64,000 nucleotides of DNA from CAZSLO01 sp964608025 (lineage in GTDB: Bacteria; Chloroflexota; Dehalococcoidia; Lucifugimonadales; CAJWER01): positions 155,378 through 219,377 of the forward strand of contig CAZSLO010000012.1 in NCBI GenBank assembly GCA_964608025.1, written 5' to 3'. This document shows, one piece after another, positions 8,480 through 16,868 of the stretch. Position numbers and translations under genes: made by a program. The notes under the pieces are model-generated. The model saw nothing but the letters and a program-made list of their open reading frames with translations, searched no databases and was not told the origin of the DNA. The number at the start of each line of letters is the position of its first letter. Positions within the stretch are counted from its first letter, which is position 1.

Positions 8480-9318
8480 TCGATAGTCTCCGCTTGGCCT
8501 ACTTGGGTCCTGTTGGTACCAACACTGAACAGGCCTGTATTAAATACGATAGTGCTGCGACCTTGGTGCCATATCCATCCGTGCCTGACGTTGCAAAAGC
8601 GGTTGAATTACTAGATGCAGACGCTGGTGTTGTGCCAATAGAAAATAGCGTGGGAGGTGCAGTTAGTATTACTCTGGATTTGTTGATTCATGGTGCTGGT
8701 CTGTATATTTGCAATGAGATTGTATTGCCTATTACACACTCATTATTAGTTCGCTCTGGCACTAGGATAGATGAGATTCAGATTGTTTATTCTCACCCTC
8801 AAGCGCTGGAACAATGTAGTGGATATTTGTCTGAATACCTTCCGGAAGCGAGATTGGTGGCATCTATGAGCACATCGACTGCGGTAGAGGAAATGATTAA
8901 CTCAGATCAAATTTCGGGAGCTATCGCCACGATGCGTGCAGGGCAACTATATGGAGCTGAAGTTCTAGATCATGGAATAGAAGATTATCCCAACAACATG
9001 ACGCGGTTCGTGGTTTTATCTAAATCGGACCATTTGCAGACTGGGGATGATAAGACCTCGATTTGCTTTTCATTCGAAGCCGATGCTCCGGGTATACTTT
9101 ACTCTGTCTTGGGGGAATTTAATTCTAGGAACATAAATCTCACGAAAATTGAGTCTAGGCCGACAAGAGAAGCGTTGGGGCTTTATTTTTTTCTAGTTGA
9201 TTTGGAGGGACACCGTGATGATGTCCTCGTAGCGGAAGCGTTGGAAGCCGTAAAAAACCAGGCATCTTTGCTTAAGGTATTTGGTTCCTATCCGAGGTAT
9301 GTATTGCCGACTGCTTAG
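8476..9318 (+). CDS. pheA: Prephenate dehydratase
   Basis: The 280-aa protein combines a periplasmic-binding-like PDT catalytic domain (LAYLGPVGTNTEQA at the N-terminus, GVVPIENSVGGAVSITLD near 55-72, NNMTRFVVLSK near 175) with an ACT domain (about 195-270: KTSICFSFEADAPGILYSVL, then the ESRP effector loop). It converts prephenate to phenylpyruvate in phenylalanine synthesis and is typically feedback-inhibited by Phe through the ACT domain. The TTG start overlaps the trkA stop by 4 bp, which implies translational coupling to a potassium-uptake operon, an unexpected partner. Confidence 0.93.
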   Translation: MIDSLRLAYLGPVGTNTEQACIKYDSAATLVPYPSVPDVAKAVELLDADAGVVPIENSVGGAVSITLDLLIHGAGLYICNEIVLPITHSLLVRSGTRIDEIQIVYSHPQALEQCSGYLSEYLPEARLVASMSTSTAVEEMINSDQISGAIATMRAGQLYGAEVLDHGIEDYPNNMTRFVVLSKSDHLQTGDDKTSICFSFEADAPGILYSVLGEFNSRNINLTKIESRPTREALGLYFFLVDLEGHRDDVLVAEALEAVKNQASLLKVFGSYPRYVLPTA

Positions 9319-9332
9319 GACAGTAAAGGTGC

Positions 9333-9716
9333 CTAGGAATTTTCTTCCGTGCTTCTTACTTCATTAGAGTGGTCACGATAGGAAGTTTCTATGTGTGATC
9401 CGCCCAAAATCCTTGCTTCAGAAATCTGGGCAGTACCCTCTCGAACTGAATCGAGGACTGGTTCCACCCTTTCTTTGATAACTTGGGTTGTCGGACCTAC
9501 AGAGTCTTGAACTGATTCTATTACCGGTCCAACCCCTTCTTGCATTTTTGCAGCCATTTCTTCAGCCCTATCACGCCATAAATCACTCAGCTCAGCAATT
9601 TGTGCCCTAGTTTCGGATCCAGCCTTAGGTGCTGCAAGAATACCCAGTATCGCTCCGATAAATCCGCCCAGCAAAAAACCTGTTAAGAAAGATCCGCTAT
9701 TTTTATTACTAGCCAT
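9333..9716 (-). CDS. YtxH-like small membrane-associated protein
   Basis: The 127-aa protein has an N-terminal glycine-rich transmembrane segment (GFLLGGFIGAILGILAAPKAG, TM about 9-29) ending in the APK.G..TR signature of the YtxH family. A long amphipathic helical/coiled-coil tail with EEMAAKMQ and repeated V/S/E heptads follows. Function is unknown; YtxH proteins are stress-linked and anchored in the membrane. The start overlaps the end of the upstream 97-aa gene by 8 bp. It is convergent with pheA, 14 bp away. Confidence 0.72.
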   Translation of the reverse strand: MASNKNSGSFLTGFLLGGFIGAILGILAAPKAGSETRAQIAELSDLWRDRAEEMAAKMQEGVGPVIESVQDSVGPTTQVIKERVEPVLDSVREGTAQISEARILGGSHIETSYRDHSNEVRSTEENS

Positions 9717-10002
9717 CGGTTTCCCCTACTTCAGGCTTTTTAGATTTTTGTCCTGAAAAAAATGATAATACTTTACTCAAACCATATGCAATCCCAGTAC
9801 CTGTTGACGTAGAATCGCTGATCATGCTTGATAAGGCATCCACAACGTTTTCCGTGTTGGTCGCTGTGCGTTTTACAGATTTAAATAAAGCCGAAATTTT
9901 ACTGTAGATTACTAGAATTACAATTAGGGTGCCGAGGGATAACAGTATTATTAAAATGTCACTAACAATGGCAGTAATATCGGCAATTTCAGACAAGGTC
10001 AA
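9709..10002 (-). CDS. Small single-pass membrane protein (DUF948/YtxG-like)
   Basis: The 97-aa protein has one strong transmembrane helix (about 15-37: ILIILLSLGTLIVILVIYSK) followed by a polar helix and a Lys-rich C-terminus. The layout and its coupling to a YtxH-like gene match the YtxG/YtxH pairs of Gram-positives, but sequence likeness is only general. No catalytic motif is visible. A TTGCCG/TAACAT promoter lies just upstream. Confidence 0.6.
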   Translation of the reverse strand: MTLSEIADITAIVSDILIILLSLGTLIVILVIYSKISALFKSVKRTATNTENVVDALSSMISDSTSTGTGIAYGLSKVLSFFSGQKSKKPEVGETDG

Positions 10003-10040
10003 GTTGAAATCCTGTGTTCTTTTATGATCCCTTGATATTC

Positions 10041-10069
10041 ATGTTAGCATGCGGCTATATGTGCGGCAA
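10041..10069 (-). promoter_or_regulatory. Promoter for the YtxG/YtxH-like pair
   Basis: On the minus strand TTGCCG (10064-10069) is followed after 17 nt by TAACAT (10041-10046), about 39 bp upstream of the ATG at 10002. The remainder of the gap to 10301 shows no gene. Confidence 0.45.
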
Positions 10070-10301
10070 TTAGCTTATAATTCGCGTGAGGGTCCGGAGT
10101 TACCGCTGGGCGTAGTTGCCCTTGAACTTTTTGCGGTGATCAATACACCATTGTGGTGCTACTCAAATCAACAAGAAAATTACAGACGATTTGATAATTG
10201 ATTGATCAAGTAATTTGTATAAGTAAAGAGTTGGGTTTCCAGATATTTGTAATTACTAGTAGGGATTTAAGAGAACCAAGTAAGTATTGGTGTCAAGCTC
10301 C

Positions 10302-11282
10302 TTAAGGCTGGATCAGGATGCGCATTGATCCATCTTGGTCTTTACGCTGGGTTAAAATCTTATGACTTCCATTTTCTGCCCAGACTAATACATCGTAAGA
10401 GTTGAGCACGCCAGGCACAATTACCTCGACGAACGATTTCGAGTCGGAACGGATCTGGGTAGTTAACTCAGAGAGAATACTGGCACAAGTTTTGCCTGTC
10501 CCATCGATCACGACCCAGGTATCTGTTGATCCATTGTCGTATGCCAAATGACTGTTGTTCCTCACGTCGATTTCCCCGCTCTGTCTTAGGTCGAGTTGAT
10601 GTTTGAAATGTGCTACTGCCTCCCAGTAGACGCCATCATTTCTATCCCCTTTTGAACATACAGCGCCACGTACCCCAACGATGTCGGGATTGATCCGAGC
10701 TAATTCGTCAAGGTTGTCTAACTTGAGGTGACCAGAAAGCGCTGTACTCATACCTAATTCTTTTCCTTCGAATACCATGTCTCTCAATTCGACTTCAGGG
10801 ATAAAGTCAAATAGATTGCGGCCGTCCTTGGTTAAGGTATCAATAAGCCAGCCGTCACACTCACTTTCTTTAGCAATATCAACCATTTGGCGTGGTTCTA
10901 AACCATCGTTCTCTAAGTTATCGGCAAACAAAGATCCAATAAGCTTGGTTTCGAAACCATCTAACGCTCTTTTTGAGGCACGTAGTATTTCAACAGCTTC
11001 TTGGTGACTACTCCTCATGAATCCGACTTTGACCGATGTAGCATTCAATAAACCAGCGGTATATACAGCCATCGCGACTGTACCTACTTGGTTTGGTACT
11101 ACCCCAAGCGTGACGCTTGCATGCTGTTCTGGAGGCACGGTTTCACGAACTTCTTTTACCAATCCAGGTTCAGCAGAACCGACCAGTGCTTCCTGAAGAT
11201 TCTTGACATCTACTATGTCAGCACCACCCCTTAAAGCCTCATGAGCTTCAGGCAAATTTTGGACACTAACCATCAATAGCAT
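10302..11282 (-). CDS. MfnB-like (5-formylfuran-3-yl)methyl phosphate synthase fused to a TusA-like domain
   Basis: Residues 1 to about 240 match the MfnB/DUF556 TIM barrel: GGADIVDVKN puts a Lys at residue 27, the Schiff-base position known from the archaeal enzyme; SVKVGF supplies K85 and LIDTLTKDGRNL supplies D148 and K152. MfnB condenses two glyceraldehyde-3-phosphates into a furan for methanofuran. Residues about 256-326 are extra and look like a TusA sulfurtransferase fold: VVIDGTGKTCASIL with Cys266 at the CPxP cysteine position (the Pro is lost), then EVIVPG, VLVWAENGSHKIL and a final DGSMRILIQP. The ATG directly abuts the TAA of the DapA-family gene, so they are co-translated. The product of such a fusion is unknown; a furan-type cofactor or sulfur-containing derivative is a guess. 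Confidence 0.75.
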   Translation of the reverse strand: MLLMVSVQNLPEAHEALRGGADIVDVKNLQEALVGSAEPGLVKEVRETVPPEQHASVTLGVVPNQVGTVAMAVYTAGLLNATSVKVGFMRSSHQEAVEILRASKRALDGFETKLIGSLFADNLENDGLEPRQMVDIAKESECDGWLIDTLTKDGRNLFDFIPEVELRDMVFEGKELGMSTALSGHLKLDNLDELARINPDIVGVRGAVCSKGDRNDGVYWEAVAHFKHQLDLRQSGEIDVRNNSHLAYDNGSTDTWVVIDGTGKTCASILSELTTQIRSDSKSFVEVIVPGVLNSYDVLVWAENGSHKILTQRKDQDGSMRILIQP

Positions 11283-12266
11283 TTAGCCACCTTTATTTCG
11301 GATCGATTCCAAATTCGATCTCAACTCCTGTTTTTCTTTGTCTGGCATGTTAATTAAAGGAGGCCTTACTTCCCCTGATGCCATGCCCATCAACTCACCC
11401 CAGTACTTAATCATGGGTACTGGTAGCGCACCATTTTGCTGCTGCATAGTACGTTGCCACCACTGGTCGGATAAAGTTTTTAAAGGCTGAATATGTTTTT
11501 GGTATAACTGGTCGTCTATATTGCCAGCTGTTGCATGGTCTATGAACTGGACATAGTGGTTAGATCCAATCTCGTCGAATCTCCAGTCGGAGGTATTTGC
11601 AAACATAACTTGTTGCTGAAATCCTAGCTCCCGTCCTTTGAATAACACCCATTCGTCAGGGGCACTGATTATCGCGGTATTACCTATAAGTTGATGGGTT
11701 TCTATAGTAAGTTGCCTGTCAAAACTTGCTTCTTTTACTCCGACCACATTTTTTATTTTACAAATTTCTTTTAGTCCTTGAGAGCTCATTACAATTCCGA
11801 ATTGAGGTGAATTATAGAACATTATTGCAAGTGAACTATGGTTAGCTAGGATTCGTACGAATTCCAGCACTTGGCGTTCAGTCTTTGTTACAAAATATGG
11901 AGGAGCCACGATCAAAAGATCAAATCCTGTAGCTTCAGCAGCATCTGCCAAGGCTAGCATATCTGATATGGATGTATGGGTTACGTGAGCTCCGATGTTC
12001 CAGGTGCCTGCAGCCTCATCAGCTACAATATCGTAAACATTCGTTCGTTCTTTATATGTTAATGACCAGAATTCTCCCATGCCCCATGTGCATCCAACCC
12101 CAGTTGTACCCAGTGATCGAATGTGGCGAATGTTTGAACGGAGTCCCATCTCGTCGATTTTGTTGTCAGGTGTGAAAGGAGTGATCAGCGTTGACCATTG
12201 GCCACGTAGAATTTGGTTTGCCCAGTCTTGCGCTTCGGATTTCTTGTAAATCGCCATAGAGCTCAA
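11283..12266 (-). CDS. DapA/DHDPS-family aldolase or lyase
   Basis: The 327-aa (beta/alpha)8 protein of the dihydrodipicolinate synthase / N-acetylneuraminate lyase superfamily keeps the Schiff-base Lys in NVVGVKEAS (about 179) and the catalytic Tyr in IMFYNSPQFG (about 150). The loop GTTGVGCTWGMGEFWSLT takes the place of the usual G..G.GE...L. It is longer than true DapA (about 292 aa), and no other lysine genes are near, so a catabolic keto-acid aldolase/dehydratase or a C-C lyase is more likely. It lies directly upstream of the MfnB-TusA gene and 32 bp downstream of a perfect 30-bp palindrome. Confidence 0.82.
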   Translation of the reverse strand: MSSMAIYKKSEAQDWANQILRGQWSTLITPFTPDNKIDEMGLRSNIRHIRSLGTTGVGCTWGMGEFWSLTYKERTNVYDIVADEAAGTWNIGAHVTHTSISDMLALADAAEATGFDLLIVAPPYFVTKTERQVLEFVRILANHSSLAIMFYNSPQFGIVMSSQGLKEICKIKNVVGVKEASFDRQLTIETHQLIGNTAIISAPDEWVLFKGRELGFQQQVMFANTSDWRFDEIGSNHYVQFIDHATAGNIDDQLYQKHIQPLKTLSDQWWQRTMQQQNGALPVPMIKYWGELMGMASGEVRPPLINMPDKEKQELRSNLESIRNKGG

Positions 12267-12298
12267 CCCTAGATGGAGAGCATTTAGTGGAGGGGGAT

Positions 12299-12328
12299 TA
12301 GGTTAAGTGAATATATTCACTTAACCTA
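12299..12328. promoter_or_regulatory. 30-bp perfect palindrome, candidate operator
   Basis: Each half is TAGGTTAAGTGAATA and its exact reverse complement, with no mismatch and no loop. It lies 33 bp upstream of the DapA-family start codon and over 150 bp from the end of the PhyH gene. There is no T-tract on either side, so a repressor or activator site fits better than a terminator. Confidence 0.6.
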
Positions 12329-12485
12329 CTCTATATATGATAGTGAGGGTGTTGAATCATGTCAACGAGGCACGGATTCGCGAAGATTTTACAAGTAGTT
12401 GATCTTGGAAGAATTTAAACAGGATCAATTGTCCTGTCAGGATATCAGCTGATTCTAAGAATACATTAATAGGCTATTGATTACC

Positions 12486-13454
12486 CTAGGCACAAAGTGG
12501 GTCGTTAGGATCCCAACGTTGGAATTGTGGATTTACACCTGAGTCGAAAAGTTGTTCACGCGCAGCGTCCCAGCGTTGTCCCCATACGAACGGATCGTGG
12601 AGTTCAGCATCAGGGTCGGATTTGCTCCTAGCTACAAAGCCTGGGAACCATCTGCGGCCTGTTGCTTCACCAGTTGGGTTATACCTGAGGTCGAAACTCC
12701 ATCTAATGTCCTCACTCACGTTTGGTAAAGATGAGTGTTTGGTCATCTTTGTCATGAACAAAACATCTCCAGGTTTCATGATTATGGGTACTTGATCTTC
12801 AGGGAGATACTGGTTTGAGAGGCCATTCTTTTCCGGATTATTGGTATAGCAATGTAGTCCCAGTCCATCTTTATGGCTACCGCGCCCCACGACCAGACAA
12901 CCGTTCTGCTCTGTCGCATCAGTCATTGGAATCCAAACCGTGAGGATATTAGACTCGTCAGCCTCTTCAGTCACCACTCCTTGATCTTGGTGCCAAAGTG
13001 TTTGTCCTGCAAGGGAACTTTTCCTTATTTCTTCAGGAAGACAGTTTTCTGGAGGCTTGATTCTCACGTGCTGAACCGGGTTTGAAAATATCTCCGGCCC
13101 GATAAAAACCTCAACTGCATCAAGGAGGCGGTCGTTTCTCAGCAACTGAAACACTGCAGGTCCATGATGCATTGGGGTCTCATTACTTATGTCTTTCTGA
13201 GGAAGAGATATGTCTAATGCTTGTGTGTACAAACCGTCTGTATCCCGGGCAATCTGGCTGATTTTTTGGCTAAAAGGGAAATTTTGGTACGTGCTTGAAA
13301 TACGGCCTTCCTCGTACCATTTGGTTGCCAACTGGTCCAATAAATCATCGTATTCATCAATGACTGGCCGGATATCTTGGTCGAAGTCTAGGAGGTTTTC
13401 AGCGATGAGATACCCGTCCTCCTCAAACTGCTTAATGTCTTGCTTTTGGATCAC
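12486..13454 (-). CDS. Phytanoyl-CoA dioxygenase (PhyH) family Fe(II)/2-oxoglutarate oxygenase
   Basis: The 322-aa double-stranded beta-helix protein has the iron ligands visible as HxD in TLWHQDQGVV (about 170) and a distal His in MTKHSSLPNVS (about 245). The 2-oxoglutarate-binding Arg follows in SFDLRYNPTGEATGR. PhyH enzymes hydroxylate small organic acids, acyl-CoAs or secondary metabolites with O2 and 2-oxoglutarate. ATG start at 13454. A minus-strand TATAAT box at 13502-13507 could drive it, but the -35 is poor. It stands alone between the two DapA-family genes. Confidence 0.88.
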   Translation of the reverse strand: MIQKQDIKQFEEDGYLIAENLLDFDQDIRPVIDEYDDLLDQLATKWYEEGRISSTYQNFPFSQKISQIARDTDGLYTQALDISLPQKDISNETPMHHGPAVFQLLRNDRLLDAVEVFIGPEIFSNPVQHVRIKPPENCLPEEIRKSSLAGQTLWHQDQGVVTEEADESNILTVWIPMTDATEQNGCLVVGRGSHKDGLGLHCYTNNPEKNGLSNQYLPEDQVPIIMKPGDVLFMTKMTKHSSLPNVSEDIRWSFDLRYNPTGEATGRRWFPGFVARSKSDPDAELHDPFVWGQRWDAAREQLFDSGVNPQFQRWDPNDPLCA

Positions 13455-13561
13455 TGGAATCTCATATCTCCTGTGTGAATTCTGAAATTATGGACTACCT
13501 TATTATAGAGGCAGTATTGTACTTGGTTCCTTATCCGCCAAACATTCTATGCGAATCAGGA

Positions 13562-14476
13562 TTAAGGATTGTGGATCGTTGTTACCCCTGAATTCTCTAC
13601 GGCACTCTGGATTTCTCTTAGGGTGATTTCGTCCAAGGTTGTGGCTGGATGCCTAACTCGGGCTGTTTTGAAAATTCCACGGAGCCGTAGAATCTCCTTG
13701 ACTATTGCCAGTGATGAAGCACCGCCTCCTTGTGAGATTATGCGTAGGATATTCTCCATTCGAGAAAATTCATTTTCAGCCTTGCTAGGATTGCCTGACT
13801 GTAATGCATCCCAAACTTTGCGGAATAGTTCAGGTATGGCGCAATGAGGCATTGTACCTACAGCACCACGTCTCAACTCTTCTATGAGCATAGTGCCGCC
13901 AGCACCACCGAATACTATCAAGTTACCTTTCCCTTCGTGTACCGTTGCAGCAACTCTAGGGGGAGTGGGTGGTGCTTCTACCTTGGCGTAGCAGGCATTC
14001 TCGAATTTCTTGGAAATATGTCCTGCGACACTAGGAGGTATGGGCGCAGTAGGAAAATCCTGCATGAAGATAGGTATTGATATAGTGCGTGCGATTCTCC
14101 CAAAGTATTCAAATAGTTCGTCTGCTGATGGTGTGATTATGTTCGGTGGGGCGACCATTACTGCATCGGCCCCGAGTTCTTCAGCTCTGTGGCTGTATTG
14201 CAGCGCTAGACTCGTTCCTTGAGAACCTGTATTGACTACGACCTTTACTTGTCCGCGGGCTTGTTCAACCACTGTTGTCGTAGCCAGATCACGTTCGGTT
14301 TCTGAGAGTTTGTAAACTTCACTTGCCATTGCGATACCCACTCCATGTACACCGGAATCGATGGCAAACTGAGTTTCTCTCTCCAAATCTTCCTGATCAA
14401 TCCTATCATCTTCATCGAAAGGCATGGATAGGATTGGGTAAATACCATTCATACTACGATCAGGCATCATTAACAC
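13562..14476 (-). CDS. DapA/DHDPS-family protein lacking the catalytic tyrosine
   Basis: The 304-aa DapA-superfamily barrel keeps the Schiff-base Lys in CYAKVEAPPTPP (about 170), and GVHGVGIAMASEVYKLSETER corresponds to the substrate loop. At the strand where the family has Y-N-x-P, this protein reads IFMQDFPTAPI, so the tyrosine of the proton relay is absent. The enzyme may use another acid/base or carry out a retro-aldol step not needing it. It differs from its neighbour at 11283, which keeps the Tyr. Several Met codons near the start (14476, 14470, 14467) make the exact N-terminus uncertain. Confidence 0.8.
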   Translation of the reverse strand: MLMMPDRSMNGIYPILSMPFDEDDRIDQEDLERETQFAIDSGVHGVGIAMASEVYKLSETERDLATTTVVEQARGQVKVVVNTGSQGTSLALQYSHRAEELGADAVMVAPPNIITPSADELFEYFGRIARTISIPIFMQDFPTAPIPPSVAGHISKKFENACYAKVEAPPTPPRVAATVHEGKGNLIVFGGAGGTMLIEELRRGAVGTMPHCAIPELFRKVWDALQSGNPSKAENEFSRMENILRIISQGGGASSLAIVKEILRLRGIFKTARVRHPATTLDEITLREIQSAVENSGVTTIHNP

Positions 14477-14683
14477 TCACAGAAATTGACGAGGTTTTCA
14501 CTTGGCTGCCTCTCTAATATATCGATCAGATCCATACCAATAACGTTGTGGTTTGGTTCAGCGATTGTAGCATGGTATTAAGTCATATTAGGCTTGATGC
14601 TTTTAGGGATATAGTTCCATTGGATATGCTTCTATATTGGTAGTTTGAAAGTCCGGATGTTAGATAGGCTAAATAGGAAAATA

Positions 14684-15433
14684 TTAGTAGGTAGCTCTAC
14701 CACCACTTATATCAAATACCGCTCCAGTACTAAATGAACATTCTTCTGATGCCAACCATGATACTAGGGATGCAATTTCGCTAACATCACCTGTACGCCC
14801 CATGGGGATCCTGTCTAACATGTATTGGACCTGCTCTTCCGTGAGTTGGTCTAGAATCCGAGTTTGGATGACTGCTGGTGTAATACAGTTAACTCTGATG
14901 CCCGTTGACGCGAGTTCCTTTCCTACGGATTTTGTCAGCCCAATAACAGCTGATTTAGTCGCCGAATATGGCACCATTCGTGGATTACCTTCTTTGCCAG
15001 CAATGGAGGCTATGTTGACGATACGCCCGTAGTCTCGTTCAAGCATGTATGGGATGGAGTAGTGGCAGGATAGGTACACCCCCCGAAGATTGGTTGAATA
15101 TACACGGTCCATCTCCTCAATTGGCAGTTCCCAGATAGTTCCAACGTGCCCGCCGATGCCGGCATTGTTTACAAGGATGTCAATTTGACCCCACTTATTG
15201 ATCGAGGTTTCGACGGCATTTTTTGCTGTCTTTGCCTTGCCAATATCTCCTATATGAAACTCAGCATCGATGCCGGTGGTTTTTAGATTTGAGCAAGCTT
15301 GCTCAACAAGTTTTTCATCATAATCAACCATCATGATCCGAGCTCCCTCGTTACCAAGTCGAGAGGCTATGGCAAAACCTATTCCGGTACCCGCTCCTGT
15401 GACAATCGCCACTTGGTTTGTGAAACGAGACAA
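14684..15433 (-). CDS. Short-chain dehydrogenase/reductase
   Basis: The 249-aa classical SDR has AIVTGAGTGIGFAIA (TGxxxGxG, about 10-19), NNAG near 88 and the catalytic Ser-Tyr-Lys in IASIAGKEGNPRMVPYSATK (about 142-160). D39 after beta-2 (MVDYDEK) favours NAD. It ends with the typical SGG(R)ATY tail. The best guess from neighbourhood is a sugar-acid or 3-hydroxyacyl dehydrogenase, for example oxidation of a 2-keto-3-deoxy sugar acid before aldol cleavage by a DapA-type enzyme; that is inference. Confidence 0.88.
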   Translation of the reverse strand: MSRFTNQVAIVTGAGTGIGFAIASRLGNEGARIMMVDYDEKLVEQACSNLKTTGIDAEFHIGDIGKAKTAKNAVETSINKWGQIDILVNNAGIGGHVGTIWELPIEEMDRVYSTNLRGVYLSCHYSIPYMLERDYGRIVNIASIAGKEGNPRMVPYSATKSAVIGLTKSVGKELASTGIRVNCITPAVIQTRILDQLTEEQVQYMLDRIPMGRTGDVSEIASLVSWLASEECSFSTGAVFDISGGRATY

Positions 15434-15478
15434 TCGAAACCTCCTAAATGGGAACCATGGTTTATTATGGCACGCAAG

Positions 15479-15670
15479 TTAATGAATAGGGCAAATCAAT
15501 ATTGCTGCTGACTGATACCAATCATAGCCATTTGTAGGTGCTTTGGATGTGTTTGATAGATCAGTATTGTTAGCAACTGCAACTTCTGCGATAGCATAAG
15601 TTCCTGAGGCGAAAATAACAACGAGTAGTACTAGGAATGAAAGTGGGAATATTATGGGCACGTGTTTCAT
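15479..15670 (-). CDS. Small hydrophobic-N-terminus protein, function unknown
   Basis: The 63-aa frame starts at ATG 15670, one base after the aminotransferase stop codon, so it could be translationally coupled. The first 27 residues form a strongly hydrophobic signal-like helix (IIFPLSFLVLLVVIFASGTYA), and a short polar tail with a TSKAPTNGYDWYQS segment follows. No family is recognised. It may be a short membrane or secreted peptide, or a chance frame behind the gene. Confidence 0.4.
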   Translation of the reverse strand: MKHVPIIFPLSFLVLLVVIFASGTYAIAEVAVANNTDLSNTSKAPTNGYDWYQSAAILICPIH

Positions 15671-15671
15671 T

Positions 15672-16868
15672 TTAGCTGTCGGTAGCGAGGAATTTACTGG
15701 CAGCAGCAACGCCCATGCCAGGTGCGATTTCGTATCCGGCTACTGGTAGTAATTTTTCTAAGGCTGATAGGATCAGCAGTACGTTTTCGGCTTTACTTGA
15801 TTCACCCATTAGACCAATACGCCAAACCTTACCAGCGAAGTCTCCGAGCCCTCGACCAATCTCTATATTGTATTTTTGAAGAAGAGATTGCCTGATTTCA
15901 CTATCATTTATGCCCTCAGGTATCCATACAGGTGTGATTTGATCCAGCATGTGTTCTTTACTTACTACCAGATTAAGGCCCAATGCCTCTAAGCCTGTAC
16001 GTAGGGCCAAGGCGTTATTATGGTGTCGCTTAATCCTAGTTTCGATCCCCTCTTCCAAGACGATCTTAAGTGCTTCGCGAAGCCCTAGGATATTACTGAC
16101 CGGTGCAGTGTGGTGGTAGACATGATCTAAACCCCAGTAGTTCGCGATGAGTTCAAGGTCGAGATACCATGAAGAAGGCTTCTGGGCCCGTTGTTTTATG
16201 GAATCAAGTGCCTGTTGGCTTATTGTTGCGGGTGCCATTCCCGGAGGGCAAGCTAGACATTTTTGGCTAGCAGAATAGCAGTAATCAATCCCTATATCAT
16301 CAACGTTTATTGTTGTTCCTCCTAGGGATGTGACTGCGTCGACCATAAGCAGTGCATCATGTTCTCTGGCCAGCAGTGCTATTTCATCTAGTGGTTGTAG
16401 TATGCCAGTGGAGGTTTCTGCGTGGACGATGGTAACTAGTTTTACCCGCTTGTGTTTGGACAATTCGTTCTTGAGCATCTCGCTTGGGAAAGGTTTACCC
16501 CAATCGCTTTCCAGTAAAATTACGTTTGCACCTATCCGATTGGCCATGTCAGTCATTCGTTGACCAAAGAACCCACACACGCAAATTATCACGGTTTCCC
16601 CGGGTTCTAACAGGCTGTTGATGCCAGCCTCCATTCCAGCTGATCCAGTCCCAGAAATTGATAGAGCGATGCTATCTTCGGTTTGGAACAGGAGTTTGAG
16701 TAGATTGGAAGTTTCGTCCATTATCTTGATGAAGTCTGGATCTAGATAACCAATCATTTGTCCAGACATAGCTTGTAATACTCGGGGATGTGCTGTTGTC
16801 GGTCCTGGCCCTAGGAGTATTCTCGGGGGGACAACCGGGACTTCTGCTGCAGGTAGTCTATAGGTCAT
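15672..16868 (-). CDS. Class V aminotransferase, alanine/serine-glyoxylate aminotransferase family
   Basis: The 398-aa fold-type I PLP enzyme has LLGPGPTTAHPRVLQAM at the N-terminus, SGTGSAGMEAGINSL near 73 (phosphate-binding), MVDAVTSLGG near 175 with the PLP-pyridine Asp, and the Schiff-base Lys in YSASQKCLACPPG (about 200). It belongs to the AGXT/SgaA/PucG group that transaminates glyoxylate using alanine, serine or ureidoglycine. The ATG abuts the TAG of the upstream propeller gene. In this catabolic neighbourhood it may clear glyoxylate from aldol cleavage (inference). Confidence 0.9.
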   Translation of the reverse strand: MTYRLPAAEVPVVPPRILLGPGPTTAHPRVLQAMSGQMIGYLDPDFIKIMDETSNLLKLLFQTEDSIALSISGTGSAGMEAGINSLLEPGETVIICVCGFFGQRMTDMANRIGANVILLESDWGKPFPSEMLKNELSKHKRVKLVTIVHAETSTGILQPLDEIALLAREHDALLMVDAVTSLGGTTINVDDIGIDYCYSASQKCLACPPGMAPATISQQALDSIKQRAQKPSSWYLDLELIANYWGLDHVYHHTAPVSNILGLREALKIVLEEGIETRIKRHHNNALALRTGLEALGLNLVVSKEHMLDQITPVWIPEGINDSEIRQSLLQKYNIEIGRGLGDFAGKVWRIGLMGESSKAENVLLILSALEKLLPVAGYEIAPGMGVAAASKFLATDS

